From the NCBI GenBank assembly GCA_018350325.1, contig JAEVLN010000004.1, positions 248,001-312,000 on the forward strand: a DNA stretch of 64,000 bases. Reading direction: 5' to 3'. The notes beneath the pieces are model-generated. The model saw nothing but the letters and a program-made list of their open reading frames with translations. It had not been told where the DNA came from and ran no database searches. This stretch comes from Globodera rostochiensis. Taxonomy: Eukaryota; Nematoda; Chromadorea; Rhabditida; Heteroderidae. Position numbers and translations under genes: made by a program. Positions 42,701 to 53,098 of the stretch are shown here, one piece after another. Numbering within the stretch: the first letter of the stretch is position 1; each line of letters starts with the position of its first letter.

Positions 42701-43623
42701 AATTATATATTTTTAAATTTAACACGTAATTTTCGCGATTTAATAATAATTATATAATTTTAAATTTGATACGGTAATTTGCGAAAATTTAATAATAATT
42801 ATATAATTTTAATTTAACAAACCAAAAATTTACCCTTTTCAGCACATTTTCCGTCATTGAATTGGCAGGCTTTCTACCAGCAGCAAGTTGATTAAAATAT
42901 TCAAAAATGGCATCATCATCATCATGTTGAGCTGCCATTTTTTTAAGAAAAGCATAAGTTGGATTATTATTCATCGTCGTTATGTCAAAAGATTTTGGAA
43001 AAATGTTGCCAGATTTTGAGTTAAAAATGCTGCCCCAATGCTTAATGTTGCCATTGCAGGCAAACGCATAAAAATCTTGGCACGGATCCTTTCGGGAGTC
43101 AAATAAAGACAACAAAGTTTTGGACACGTTCTAAAATTTGAAAGTTTATAAAATATTTTTTAAATCTTAAATGAATTTCAAAGTTTGGACATGTTCTAAA
43201 ATTTGAAAGTTTATAAAATATTTTTAAATCATTAAATGAATTTCATCTTTTGCATTTTTAAGAAGCATCATTTCAACCTGTGTTTCGATTGCTATACAAG
43301 GCGGGGACGGCGAAGTTACTGAAGTCACATTCTTAAATTTTCTTTAATTGGATTAATACATAATTCAATCTTAATGAGACTCCATTACCGGACTTTTTCT
43401 CAAATTTATTCAACTTTCAAGTTACTAAAATTATAAGTGAAAAAGCTTAAGTTGCTTAGTTTGTCATTAATAAATGAAAAAACAAGTATTTTTGCTAAAT
43501 TTTGACGTTTTTGGCATTTTTTGGTGTATATTTATTTGTTATTTTATTGCTAAAAGATTTATTTGTGAATCACCCACCGTCAATTGCTAATAAAGTGATC
43601 AAAACGGTCAGAAAAAGCGTCAT
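36775..43623 (-). CDS. M13 (neprilysin-like) zinc metallopeptidase, 18 exons
   Basis: Exons, high to low: 43623-43578, 43319-43279, 43130-42834, 42462-42286, 41941-41783, 41677-41537, 41480-41244, 40987-40939, 39731-39582, 38976-38884, 38832-38699, 38645-38572, 38515-38433, 38329-38167, 37701-37652, 37222-37090, 37030-36943 and 36864-36775. All phases agree, giving 734 residues, the usual M13 length. Seen in order: a hydrophobic start (MTLFLTVLITLLAID), DPCQDFYAFACNGN, IIPLAILQLPYY, the zinc motif HEILHGFD (HExxH at 38449-38463), LTENIAD (third zinc ligand), QLFWIAAAQPWC, DVHSPDACRVN (the conserved histidine and arginine) and the end FNCPIGSPM ... CKVW. It should be a secreted ectoenzyme cutting small peptides on the amino side of hydrophobic residues. 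The NAxY substrate motif reads NAGH, and the usual WW after HGFDDxG is missing. Large introns carry satellites and MITEs. Confidence 0.92.
39189..39552. mobile_element. hAT-like element of CGGGGA words, internally amplified
   Basis: TAGGGTTGGTCCCCGACC at the left and GGGAACCAACCCAA at the right. A 78-bp unit with GATCAAAAAAGTTGAGTTTC is repeated three to four times inside. Lies in intron 9 of the M13 gene. Confidence 0.75.
39818..40044. mobile_element. hAT-like element of GAGATTCTCGATC words
   Basis: Ends AAGAGCACGGACCGATC and GATCGGTTCTCAAGTCCGGGCTCTA. Perfect 8-bp duplication ATTTAAAA at 39810-39817 and 40045-40052. Lies in intron 8 of the M13 gene. Confidence 0.9.
40205..40815. repeat. 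30-bp satellite in an M13 intron
   Basis: About twenty copies of CCCCGACCGATTTGGGCAAC plus CCCGACCTGT, nearly identical and exactly 30 bp. All frames stay open because 30 is a multiple of three and the unit lacks stops. The position inside intron 8 and the adjacent spliced exons argue that it is not coding. Its CCCCGACC word is the same as in the hAT-like elements at 35663 and 39189. Confidence 0.93.
41020..41215. repeat. AT-rich tandem repeat, about 51 bp, four units
   Basis: TTTGTTAAAACCAGACATAA with TAATAAATAAGAAATTAAAT spacers. Lies in intron 7 of the M13 gene and is followed by a C-run at 41223. Confidence 0.88.
42140..42241. mobile_element. hAT-like element of GATCGG words
   Basis: Ends TAGAGATTGGACT and CGGTCCAATCTCTA (inverted). 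Flanks share TTTATAG with a small offset. Lies in intron 4 of the M13 gene. Confidence 0.8.
42490..42815. repeat. AT-rich tandem repeat, about 58 bp
   Basis: TTTAATAATAATTATATAAT with TTTAAATTTGATACGGTAAT spacers, about six units. Lies in intron 3 of the M13 gene. Confidence 0.88.
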
Positions 43624-43629
43624 AATGAC

Positions 43630-44595
43630 TACAAAGCGTTATTTATCTTAATTCCAATCGATCTTCAACAAAAAAATAATATAATATTAAATTGTGTAAT
43701 GACCGGGGGGGGGGGAGGGGAGGGGTGGGGTATGGAACCTTATGATTAGAATTCTGTATTCTGATTATAATTCTCTGATTTTTTTAAAGGGTCAACATGT
43801 GATTTGAATCAGTGGGAAATGTTTTGAGTAAAAAACCAAATAAAAAAATGTTTTTAATATTTTTTTTGAGATTTAAAATTTTATTTTTTGTAATTTTGTA
43901 ATGAGCGCCTCATTGTCTAGTATAATTTTTCTCGCATAATCCCGCCGAAAGTTTTTGTTTTTTCTCAACTAATTAAACTCCGTTATTTTTGATTCTTTAT
44001 TAAAAAAGTAATAACAATAATTATTCGATGGGGTGCATTTTGTCGTCTTTGGGCGTAACCAACGAAACAATCGGTGACAAAAGAGACAAATAATTGGCTA
44101 TTTCTCAAAAACAAACAAATAACGCAAAACAGGCCCCGTAGCGTGACCCCCCCCCCCCCCCAAAAAAATGTGTTTTTTTAAATAAAATCCTTTTATTTTG
44201 CAAAATTAATAATTTTTGGACCAATTTTCTTAAACTATCGGTAAAATTCAAGAAAATTTTCCCGACTGTGAGAGCATTTATATCGTAATTTTAATTTGAA
44301 AGTCAAAAGCAGACTTTGAAAATAAGAAAAGAGCTTCCATTTAAAAATAAATGGAGGTTTTTATAAGTGTTAAAAGTTATTTCCTAATCATTTTCAACAA
44401 TTTTTGTCGACCATTAAATTCTTATTTTGAAATATTTGGTTAATTTAATTGGAAACAAAATATTCAAATTTGATTATCAAAGTAATAATTATATTGTTAA
44501 ATTTGCCGAATCCTCAATTATTCGCTTGCCACTTCCAGTGTTTACATTTCCATCACCGAATGGTTGAGCCAAACTAAAAAAACAAAAAATTAGTC
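43630..44595. other. Upstream region of the M13 gene, no gene seen
   Basis: AT-rich with a G-run at 43706, a C-run at 44147 (after GGCCCCGTAGCGTGA, like the ends of 14472) and the phrase GGACCAATTTTCTTAA. It may hold the M13 promoter. No exon is seen. Confidence 0.5.
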
Positions 44596-44599
44596 CAGA

Positions 44600-45690
44600 A
44601 GAACGTCCAATTTATCGTTAAGGGATGAACTGTCCAATTATCATTAAGGAATGAAATGTCGAGGACGAATACACAATTTCTTTACGGGACAAACTGTCCA
44701 ATTTATCGTTAAGGGATAAAATGTCCAAAGGACGAACTGTCGAATTTATCTTTAATTTGTAAGGGATGAAATGACCAGAGGACGAACTGTCCAACTCATC
44801 GTTGATGGACGAAATGCCCAGAGGACGAACTGTCTAACCCATCATTGATGGATGAAATGTCCAGAGGGCGAACTGTCCAACCCATCGTTGATGGACGAAA
44901 TGCCCAGAGGACGAACTGTCTAACCCATCATTGATGGATGAAATGTCCAGAGGGCGAACTGTCCAACCCATCGTTGATGGACGAAATGTCCAGAGGACGA
45001 ACTGTCTAACCCATCATTGATGGATGAAATGTCCAGAGGACGAACTGTCTAACCCATCGTTGATGGATGGAATGTCCAGAGGACGAACTGTCCAACTCAT
45101 CGTTGATGGACGAAATGCCCAGAGGACGAACTGTCTAACCCATCATTGATGGATGAAATGTCCAGAGGGCGAACTGTCCAACCCATCGTTGATGGACGAA
45201 ATGCCCAGAGGACGAACTGTCTAACCCATCATTGATGGATGAAATGTCCAGAGGGCGAACTGTCCAACCCATCGTTGATGGACGAAATGTCCAGAGGACG
45301 AACTGTCTAACCCATCATTGATGGATGAAATGTCCAGAGGACGAACTGTCTAACCCATCGTTGATGGATGGAATGTCCAGAGGACGAACTGTCCAACCCA
45401 TCGTTGATGGACGAAATGTCCAGAGGACGAACTGTCTAACCCATCATTGATGGATGAAATGTCCAGAGGACGAACTGTCTAACCCATCGTTGATGGATGA
45501 AATGTCCAGAGGACGAACTGTCCAACCCATCGTTGATGGACGAAATGTCCAGAGGACGAACTGTCCAACCCATCATTGATGGATGGAATGTCCAGAGGAC
45601 GAACTGTCCAACCCATCATTGATGGATGGAATGTCCAGAGGACGAACTGTCCAACCCATCATTGATGGATGGAATGTCCAGAGGACGAAA
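44600..45690. repeat. 43-bp tandem array of GGACGAA(C/A)TGTCC words
   Basis: About twenty-five units of GATGAAATGTCCAGAGGACG plus AACTGTCCAACCCATCATTG. Units alternate in a pattern of four to five, and a block of about 230-260 bp repeats. The array extends into the 3-prime coding end of the Ly6-like gene. The left end decays gradually. Confidence 0.93.
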
Positions 45691-46565
45691 TGTGCACATA
45701 CGGCTGAAAAGCAACAGCAGCGCGGCAAAGGCAGGGAGCGGTGCCGCAGCAGCTTCGGCACCAGACTTCTTCAACTGGAGCATGCCGTTGTCATTGCATG
45801 CGTCGCCTTTGCATGCGCTGCATTCAAATGCTTTGTTCGGGCAAGCGGCATCCAATTCGCCAAAAGAACATTTGCTTTGTGAGCCCTCCGGTAGTGCGCA
45901 CATTGTCATGACAAAAAGATCGCCGCCGTTTCCTTAGCAAGAGTTTTTGTTTTGAGTTTGTTTGCCCTCAGGGGGGCTTTGCCCATTCCCGATCTCGATT
46001 TGGCACTTAATGGCATGGCTGGCTAGTTAACTCTCGATTTATAAAACTTTCCTGGCTTTTTTATTCTGACAACTGATAATCTTCAAGAGTTCAGTTGGAC
46101 TAAACTGGCACCGCCCATCTGGTGCCAAAAAAAGAAAGTAAAACGTCAAACTTTTTTGTTATCTGATCAAATCAAAAACCTAAGCTTGGTCCAGTAGAAA
46201 GAACTAGGTCGTACATGCTATAATAGAAGCAATCGATTTCATCAAAAAAAGGTTATGACTCAGCGCGCCAAAGATGGCACGGCACTTTATATTAGAGCCC
46301 GGAGTTCAAACGCCATCGCAATTTGTTTAGTCCTTCCAAAAATTCGGTGGTCGCATTGCCCCGGTAACGAAACGTTTCGTGGCATTTAATGCGCGCTGAA
46401 ATTATTTGACGCATAATTTAGGCTTAAATAAAAGCAATTTATACGAATTTAAAGTAAAAAAATCAATTTAAAAATCAATTTAAAAATACCAAAACCTTCC
46501 AAGTTGGGAAGCATAAGCAGCACACTCAGAATGAACAGTTGCACAATAAATAATTTGGAAGCCAT
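45616..46565 (-). CDS. Ly6/uPAR-like, probably GPI-anchored protein (3 exons)
   Basis: Exons 46565-46496, 46395-46312 and 45932-45616 join in phase. The order is a signal peptide (MASKLFIVQLFILSVLLMLP), then ARIKCHETFRYRG, NGGDLFVMTMCALPEGSQSK and a cysteine-rich end CPNKAFECSACKGDACNDNG. The end is followed by a hydrophobic tail, APLPAFAALLLLF, suited to GPI attachment. The closing C-x2-C-x3-x-CN pattern is typical of Ly6/three-finger proteins, extracellular modules that often tune receptors. This is a fold-level call. The last about 30 residues (RPLDIPSINDG and so on) are translated satellite, because the 43-bp array has replaced the original 3-prime end. Confidence 0.6.
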
Positions 46566-46599
46566 TTATGGATTTAAAAGTAACAAAATTTATGGAACG

Positions 46600-47620
46600 A
46601 ATGTTAAAACCTTTTTAAAAAAACTGTGAAAAAAAACTCCAAAATTTGGGAATTTTGGTTTATTCTATCAAATTTATTTGACTGAATTTAGCATCACTTT
46701 TCTTTTTTTCCTAATATATTATTCAATTATTCAATGAGGGGCTTTAGAAATTTATGTGCTTTTAAACGATTTTTTAATGATTCAATTTAACGCATTTTTC
46801 AATTAAACATTTTGTTACAGTGTGTAACAAAAGAATAGGGTCAAGCGATTTTTTAGTGGTTTGAATACTCAGACTGAACCGAACGAACTGAAATTTTTAC
46901 CACTGGTGGCCTACACATAAATATTAAGATCACGCAAGAAAATTGGAAAGTGTTGAAGAAAATTTTTTGATAGAATTTTTTTTTGTTTTTTTTTCGAAAA
47001 ACAGGGTGTAACAAAAGAATAGAAGGGAAAACAGTAATAATTTGCTAAAAATAATCTAAAAAAAATGACAAAAAAAAAAGGCAATTAGGTACCTATATTT
47101 GCCATAATGTTTCAGTGCAAAAATGTATACAATTTTTCTCTCATTTACATTCAATTTTCTGTCCAGGACACATCAAATTCAAATGTCGGGTCATCATCAA
47201 ATCCGCATCATTCCGTGCTGATGGATTTTTGCCCAACTCCATTTTTGCCCCTACCCCCCCCCCCAATTCGCCTTCGAACGCGAACGACCCCCATAGGTCA
47301 GTCAGTCATCAACAGAAAGCACTCATTTAATGCCCCTTTTAGAAAAATGTTGTGATATTTGTTATTAAATTAAAAAATACTATTTTTTTTTTGTTAAAAT
47401 CCAGGGCCAGACCGGGACTTTTCCTGGATTTTTGTCCAAGACATCAATAGGTTCGAGCTTATTTTAGACGCGAAAACCGCAAAATAGCTTTTTTAGGCCC
47501 AACTAGGATTGTTAAACGACGAAAATGCCGAAACCATTGGGGGTACCTACCCTTTTCGTCAAAACTTGTGAAAAAATATTCTTAAGTTTGTCCAGTGTGT
47601 CTATTTTAGCATCTTTCAAA
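46600..47620. other. No gene recognised
   Basis: AT-rich. The word GTGTAACAAAAGAATAG occurs twice (46830 and 47005) in direct orientation. A C-run lies at 47262, and the words CCATCATTCCG/CAACTCC resemble 58030-58060 in inverse orientation. No exon is supported. Confidence 0.45.
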
Positions 47621-47631
47621 ACGAGCCCAAA

Positions 47632-48942
47632 ATGGCTAATATTTATAACCAATTTATTATTGTTGACGAAAAAATGATCACTGATCTCACAATTCAAAAT
47701 GCCTGTACAGCAAAATGTAATGACGTGTATTTATGCCAGCATATCAATTCGCAATTCAGTTACCGGACTGCGTTTGCATCACTGTAATTATATTTAAAAA
47801 GCGATAATTTTCCGATGCTTAATTCATCATTTTCAGCAAGTTCAAGATAGTCAACAATTTTCGACGTTTGCAAATCACGGCCATTGCTTCACAACCAACG
47901 AATGCGTCGGGGCCGTTGGCACAAATTGTTTCATGGAAATGGGACGGAGGAACACAGAAAATTGAAGAAGTGCCGATCGGCGATATGCCAAAAAAGGCGA
48001 CAAATGCGATCAAATATCGCGCGTCGCGATTCCCATCCCCTGGTAGATACTCTGTATTTTTTAGACCGTCACACTCAACAGAGACAAAACAGTGGAGATC
48101 GATTGCTACTCTTCCACTTCCATTGTTATCAGAATTCTCAAAAATCGTGAAGTGATCGAGAAGTGAAATTAAATTATTTTTTCATAAATTCTGCAAAATT
48201 TTAGCCCGTGCCCGCCGTTCAGCTCTCCGGACGACGATTTGACCGTACACATCGGCGACCGACAGGTTACGGTGTCCGCCAGTTGGCTGATGGTCGTCTC
48301 GCCGGTGGTCAAACGAATGCTCAGCGTGGAGATGAAGGAGAAGCAGCAGCGGACGCTTAACTTGGACGGTCATGACATCACGATGGAGCAGTTCATGCAA
48401 TTCCTGGAGACCATCAACGACCATCTTTAACACGGCCGAACTCTTCCAAATCGTGAGTTCACATGACAAAAAATAAATTAGATTTAATTTCTTTGACGTG
48501 TTCAGCAACAAATGTGCTCGTCCTGCTCAAATTGGCCGACTACTTCCAAATCGATTGGTTGAAGGAGCGTTGTGAGGCCCATCTGATCAATTACGTGGAG
48601 ATTCCGCTGATCGAACGCTTTCTTCTCATTGAGCGCTATCGCCTCAACAATTTGAAGGTGGGCGGGCATTTTAAAGCTTTAAGTACGTCAAAGACTCGAG
48701 AATTTTTCGCTTCGTTCCCCAATCTGGCATTTTAAAAAAATGTTAAAATCCGCTCCCTATTATTACTAATTGGCTTTTCACAAAGTTTTGCGTGAATTTA
48801 GAATTTCTTCTTGCGCTGTTTGAATGTCGTCAATCTGCGAGAGTTTTTGAAGGCAAATCATGAACAACAGCTGCTGTCAGCCGGATTTATTAGCAACGAG
48901 TTTTGGTTTGAGCTGTCCATGCGACTTTGTGACAAGCAGTAG
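47632..48942 (+). pseudogene. BTB-family copy G with a nonsense codon
   Basis: Six exons are present: 47632-47783, 47837-47969, 48065-48162, 48205 to about 48452, 48506-48657 and 48802-48942. The start is MANIYNQFIIVDEKMITDL and the end FELSMRLCDKQ. In exon 4, LETINDHL is followed by TAA (48428-48430) where relatives have CAA for glutamine. A protein made from it would stop after the BTB domain and lack the helical and last exons, so it is either a pseudogene or a truncated BTB-only product. All splice sites look usable. Confidence 0.82.
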
Positions 48943-49084
48943 AGGCAGGCAGGCGCCCCGAATGCTATTTTAAGAAGATTTTTTTTTCTGACATTAAACT
49001 TTAATCGACGTAATTGTCTTGGTTTACCATAAGAGAGAGAGACAGACGCCCAAGATGCTTTATTTTATGAGAATGTATGTATTG

Positions 49085-49191
49085 TAGTGCTGCACGAGAG
49101 TCTCGATATCGAGTATCGACTCGAGAAAAGTCTCGAGTTTTTTGGGTCTCGGGCTCGAGTATCGAGAAATTTTTGGTCTCGTGCAGCGCTA
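49085..49191. mobile_element. hAT-like element of CTCGAGTATCGAG words
   Basis: Ends TAGTGCTGCACGAGA and CTCGTGCAGCGCTA (inverted). Perfect 8-bp duplication ATGTATTG at 49077-49084 and 49192-49199. It lies in the 3-prime flank of BTB copy G. Confidence 0.93.
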
Positions 49192-49199
49192 ATGTATTG

Positions 49200-50270
49200 G
49201 TTGTCCGGAAGATGCGACAATAAACGAAAAGTTTAAAAGTTATGCCATAAACATGGTCAAGTGGTAGCGTGCCCGATATAAATTGTGCGGGTTGCTTGTG
49301 CCACATATGTAAACACTTCTTCGTGCCATGCCCTTTCGGCAAATTCAATTTCTGAGGATTATTTCGGCGCCAAACTGACTCCGGTTTTTCGTGCATAGTT
49401 AATCTTTGTAGGGAATATCGATCCGTGCCCATTTATAATTCAGCAACGATTTTTGGCATTTTGACTTTGTTACTTTTCAGAGAATGCCTAATCACTTAAA
49501 TTTTAAATTCAACTCATTTCGAGTCTTCGATTGGTAGCAAACTTTTCAATTAAATTAGTGGCTCCCGGAAAATTTGCCAGTGGTTAAATGCGTCAGTGAT
49601 TATTGAAGGTCGAGAAAAAAGTGTTTATAGAGGTATTCGGGGGGAAAGGGGGGGGGGGGTAGAAGCCGATTTGACCTCCATTTCAGCCGATTTCGAACCC
49701 CCCGATCCAGGATTAGAACAATTTTTCAAAATCAATGTTGGGCTCTAAATCGTCAGAAACACAAAAATTACAACGAAAAGGCAAGTGTTTAGGCACCGCA
49801 ATAAAAATTTAACAAAAATAAAAAAATAGCATTCATTCTTGACTTCTTATGTACTTTATTGAATGAAATTTAATTTTTGCGGGTTTTCTCATTCATTTAT
49901 TTATTTTTCAATTCAATGATCACGCCAAATCACGGCGTTTTTAGCGGTCCGTGATCAAGGTTCACGGTCACGGATTTCTTTTTTTCGATCACGTCCATCC
50001 CTGCTGGTTTGGAGCATTCCCGTGGCAAGTGGACATCTTGAACGATTTTCGTTAGGGACTTTTTGGCCGTGCCCCCTTTCATTATTTTAGTGCCTTAAAT
50101 GCTTTTAAAAATCAAAAGCCCTAATCATAAACATTAATTAACATAAATGTCAATCGTTTTTAGCATTTTATGCTGAGATTTTTGTAGGGAAATGCTGTCT
50201 GAAATGCCCGATTGTGTGAGTATTTTTGGATGTTTTTGGAACATCTCGTGAGTTTTGAAAATTTTTTTAG
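49200..50270. other. BTB 3-prime flank and repeat DNA, no gene seen
   Basis: 49300-49360 holds CGTGCCATGCCCTTTCGGCA, also found downstream of copies A and B. A G-run lies at 49650, and CACGGTCACGGATTTC words lie at 49925-50005 within a quasi-palindrome ending ATCCCTG. No exon was found. Confidence 0.5.
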
Positions 50271-50277
50271 CGACATA

Positions 50278-51297
50278 ATGGCTAATATCTGCGACCAATT
50301 TATTATTGTTCAAGAACAATCTTTAATTGATTTGATTCATGATAACCTCTGCGTTAATAGAGCGGGTTAATGCCGTGGTGTTCGTTTGTGCGAACACATT
50401 AGCTCAAACTTTACTGATCGGACTGCCGTCGCCGATTGTAATATAAAAACCCTAATTTTTTTCTACGCTAATTATGCCATTTAGTGAATGTAAATTTGCG
50501 AACCAGTGGGCTTACATTACTTCCCCAACTGAGTCGGGGCCGTTGGCCCAAATTGTTTCATGGATCTGGGAGAGGGGAGCACAGAAAAATGAAAAAGTGA
50601 ATAAATGTTTGTTTTGCGGAAAAATTATTTTTAATTAATTTCTACGTACTGTACTTTGGAAATATGTATGAATTGGAAACCCTGTACTATACTATTTTAG
50701 ACCAGGACACTCGACAGAGGCGAAACAGCAGAGATCAATTGCTTCAATTCGCCGTCCATTGTCATCAGAATCCTCGAGAAGCAATCGAGAAGTGAGTTAT
50801 ACAATTTTGACTAAACTCCCGTAAATACTATTTTACTACATTTTCCCAGCCCGTGTCCGCCGTTCAGCTCTCCGGACGACAGATTTGACCGCACACATCG
50901 GTGATCGTAAGGTTACGGTATCCGCCCATTGGCTGATCGTCTCGCCGGTAGTCAAACGGATGCTCAGCGTGGAGATGAAGGAGAAGCAGCAGCGGACGCA
51001 CAACTTGGACGGCCATGACATCACGATGGAGCAGTTCATGCAATTCCTGGAGACTGTTAACGATTTTCAACACGGTCGAACTCTTTCAAATCGTGAGCGG
51101 AAACGATAAAAGCTTTTAACTTATTTGATTCAGCAACAAATGTGCTCGCCCTGCTCAAGCTGGCCGATTACTTCCAAATCGATTGGTTGAAGGAGCGCTG
51201 CGAGGCTCTACTGATCAATAGCGTGGAGATTCCGCTGCTCAAACGTTTTTTTCTGATCGAGTCCTATCGGCTCGACAATTTGAAGGTGGACATTTAA
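50278..51297 (+). pseudogene. BTB-family copy H, multiply disabled
   Basis: The order of exons is kept but several are damaged. Exon 1 (MANICDQFIIVQEQS) has a stop after RAG. Exon 2 is eroded. Exon 3 has an internal deletion before its donor. Exon 4 has a one-base insertion just before the BTB domain (GACGACAGATTTGAC) and lacks one codon at LIVSPV. Exon 5 ([20 protein letters not shown]) is intact. The last exon is missing here; a piece of one lies at 53006. This is a clear pseudogene. Confidence 0.85.
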
Positions 51298-51384
51298 GCT
51301 TTACGTCAAAGAAAAATAAATGCGAACTTGTTGATCATTCGTCCCGATCATGGACTTATTAGAAGGGAATTCCCCCCTCCCCAC

Positions 51385-52313
51385 CAGGGGTGCTCGTAAT
51401 TACGAGTTACGAATTACGAATTACTTACTTTTACGGCGTTTTGGCTGTTAAGAATTACGGATTACTTATTACGAATTTTTTTTGACTTTTACGAATTACG
51501 GATTACTTATTACGAATTTTGCAAAAAATTCGTAATTTTTTCGTAATTTTCTGTTTTTTGGGGCGGAGGGAGGGTCGGCGGTGCCGATAGGCGCCGCCGA
51601 GAAAATTTTGAATTTTGACTCAATTTGTTAACAGATTTAACGGTATTTGTCAAGAAAATTGGGGTCCCACCCAACTCATCCATACCCATCTCATCCATGT
51701 CCAACTCATCCATGGAGCATAACTTGCTTCAACCTTAACCGATTTAGAAAGTAACGCCATTCGATAGATCTCGAAAAGTTGAAGATAACATTAAGTTAAA
51801 GCTTTGCGAATTGTCTAATTGCAAACTTGATGTTAGCTTCAACTCTTCGAGATCTATCGAATGGCGTTAATACTAAGGTTGAAGCAAGTTATGCTCCATG
51901 GAGTTGGACATGGACCCGAAAATCTTAGAAGCTCCTCTTTTGGCACCACAATATCCTACTTTATAATTTTGATTATGATATGAAGTAAATTTTGAGATTC
52001 GATGTATTAAAAAAAATTTGAAAATTACGAGTTACGAATTACTTACTTTTTACGGCGTTTTGGCTGTTACGAATTACGGATTACTTTTTGCCTTTTACGA
52101 ATTACGGATTACTTTTTACGAATTTTTTTGGCTTTTACGAATTACGGATTACTTTTTACGAATTTTTTTGGCTTTTACGAATTACGGATTACTTTTTACG
52201 AATTTTTTTTTGCCTTTTACTAATTACGGATTACTTATTACGAATTTTTTTTGCCTTTTACTAATTACGGATTACTTATTACGAATTTTTTTTGATGGTT
52301 ACGAGCACCCCTG
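51385..52313. mobile_element. hAT-like element of TTACGAATTACGG words, with nested foldback
   Basis: Ends CAGGGGTGCTCGTAATTACG and GGTTACGAGCACCCCTG (inverted). Perfect 8-bp duplication CTCCCCAC at 51377-51384 and 52314-52321. Inside: TACGAATTACGG words at both ends, the core GGCGGTGCC-GATA-GGCGCCGCC at about 51573, and an inserted CCAACTCATCC foldback at 51665-51915. It separates BTB copy H from the orphan last exon. Confidence 0.92.
51665..51915. mobile_element. CCAACTCATCC foldback nested in a hAT-like element
   Basis: CCCAACTCATCC and ATGTCCAACTCATCCATGGA at the left pair with TCCATGGAGTTGGACATGG at the right. The inner arms share GATCTATCGAATGGCGTTAA with 11297-11584. Confidence 0.8.
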
Positions 52314-52329
52314 CTCCCCACCGAATGCC

Positions 52330-53002
52330 ACTCTCTTTCAAAGAATATACCGTATATACTGTTGTAATTCCCCATGGGGGATTATTTTTCAACCTACTCA
52401 GAGAGTGGGGGATTATTAGAGGTTGGGGGATTATTTTTCAATCTGTTTGGCGATATGTTCATCTATCACGAATTTTTGTTCATTTCATTAGCTGGCGAAA
52501 ATTTTTTGAGAAAAAAACCTAGGGGGACCCTTTTGTTTTGCAAAATTTGTAGGTTTTGGACCAATTTTCTTAACAAATTGCCATAAAAAAACAAAAATTT
52601 GACGCCTAAAATTGATTTTGGAGAAAATTTTCTTCTGAAAAATTCTTTAAGAAAAATGCAATAAACTCTAAAAAGACACCCCTAAAGATTGTTTCAAATT
52701 TTCAAAAAACGAACCCCTAAAGATTGACTTTTTTCAAATTTTCAAAAAATGCATCCCTAAAGATCGACTTTTAGCACCTCCTCAGAAAAAAAAAATCCTG
52801 CGTACATCCTTGGAACACACACATAGTTTATCCATTTTTCCCGTTACATCACGTCAAATTTTACCAAGTGGAAAAAGGGGAAAAAATGGATTCGGACTGT
52901 TAATTGAGGTGGGGGATTATTAGAGGCTGGGGGATTATTAGAGGTTGGGGGATTATTAGAGGTTGGGGGATTATTAGAGGTTGGGGGATTATTTTTCAAC
53001 CT
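52330..53002. repeat. GGGGGATTATTAGAGG repeats
   Basis: Two blocks (52365-52440 and 52905-53000) of the module seen at 575 and 2010. Between them lie GAGAAAAAAACCTAGGGGG, CCAATTTTCTTAACAAATT and three AAAGATTGACTTTT-type words. Confidence 0.75.
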
Positions 53003-53098
53003 ACTTGCGTTGTTTGGATATGGACAAATTGAAAGAGTTTATCAAGGCAAATCATCAACAGCTGTTGTCGTCCATTAGCAAAGATTTCTGGTTCGATA
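53003..53098 (+). pseudogene. Orphan last-exon fragment of the BTB family
   Basis: Reads LRCLDMDKLKEFIKANHQQ-like sequence and SSISKDFWF, matching exon 6 of copy K, but lacks the acceptor and the end. It may be the displaced last exon of copy H, 1.7 kb upstream. Confidence 0.75.

Noticed and set aside
49250..49310. tRNA gene with A-box-like GGTCAAGTGGTAGCGTGC
   Set aside because: No B box and no cloverleaf follows. Homologous BTB flanks have lost even the A-box word.
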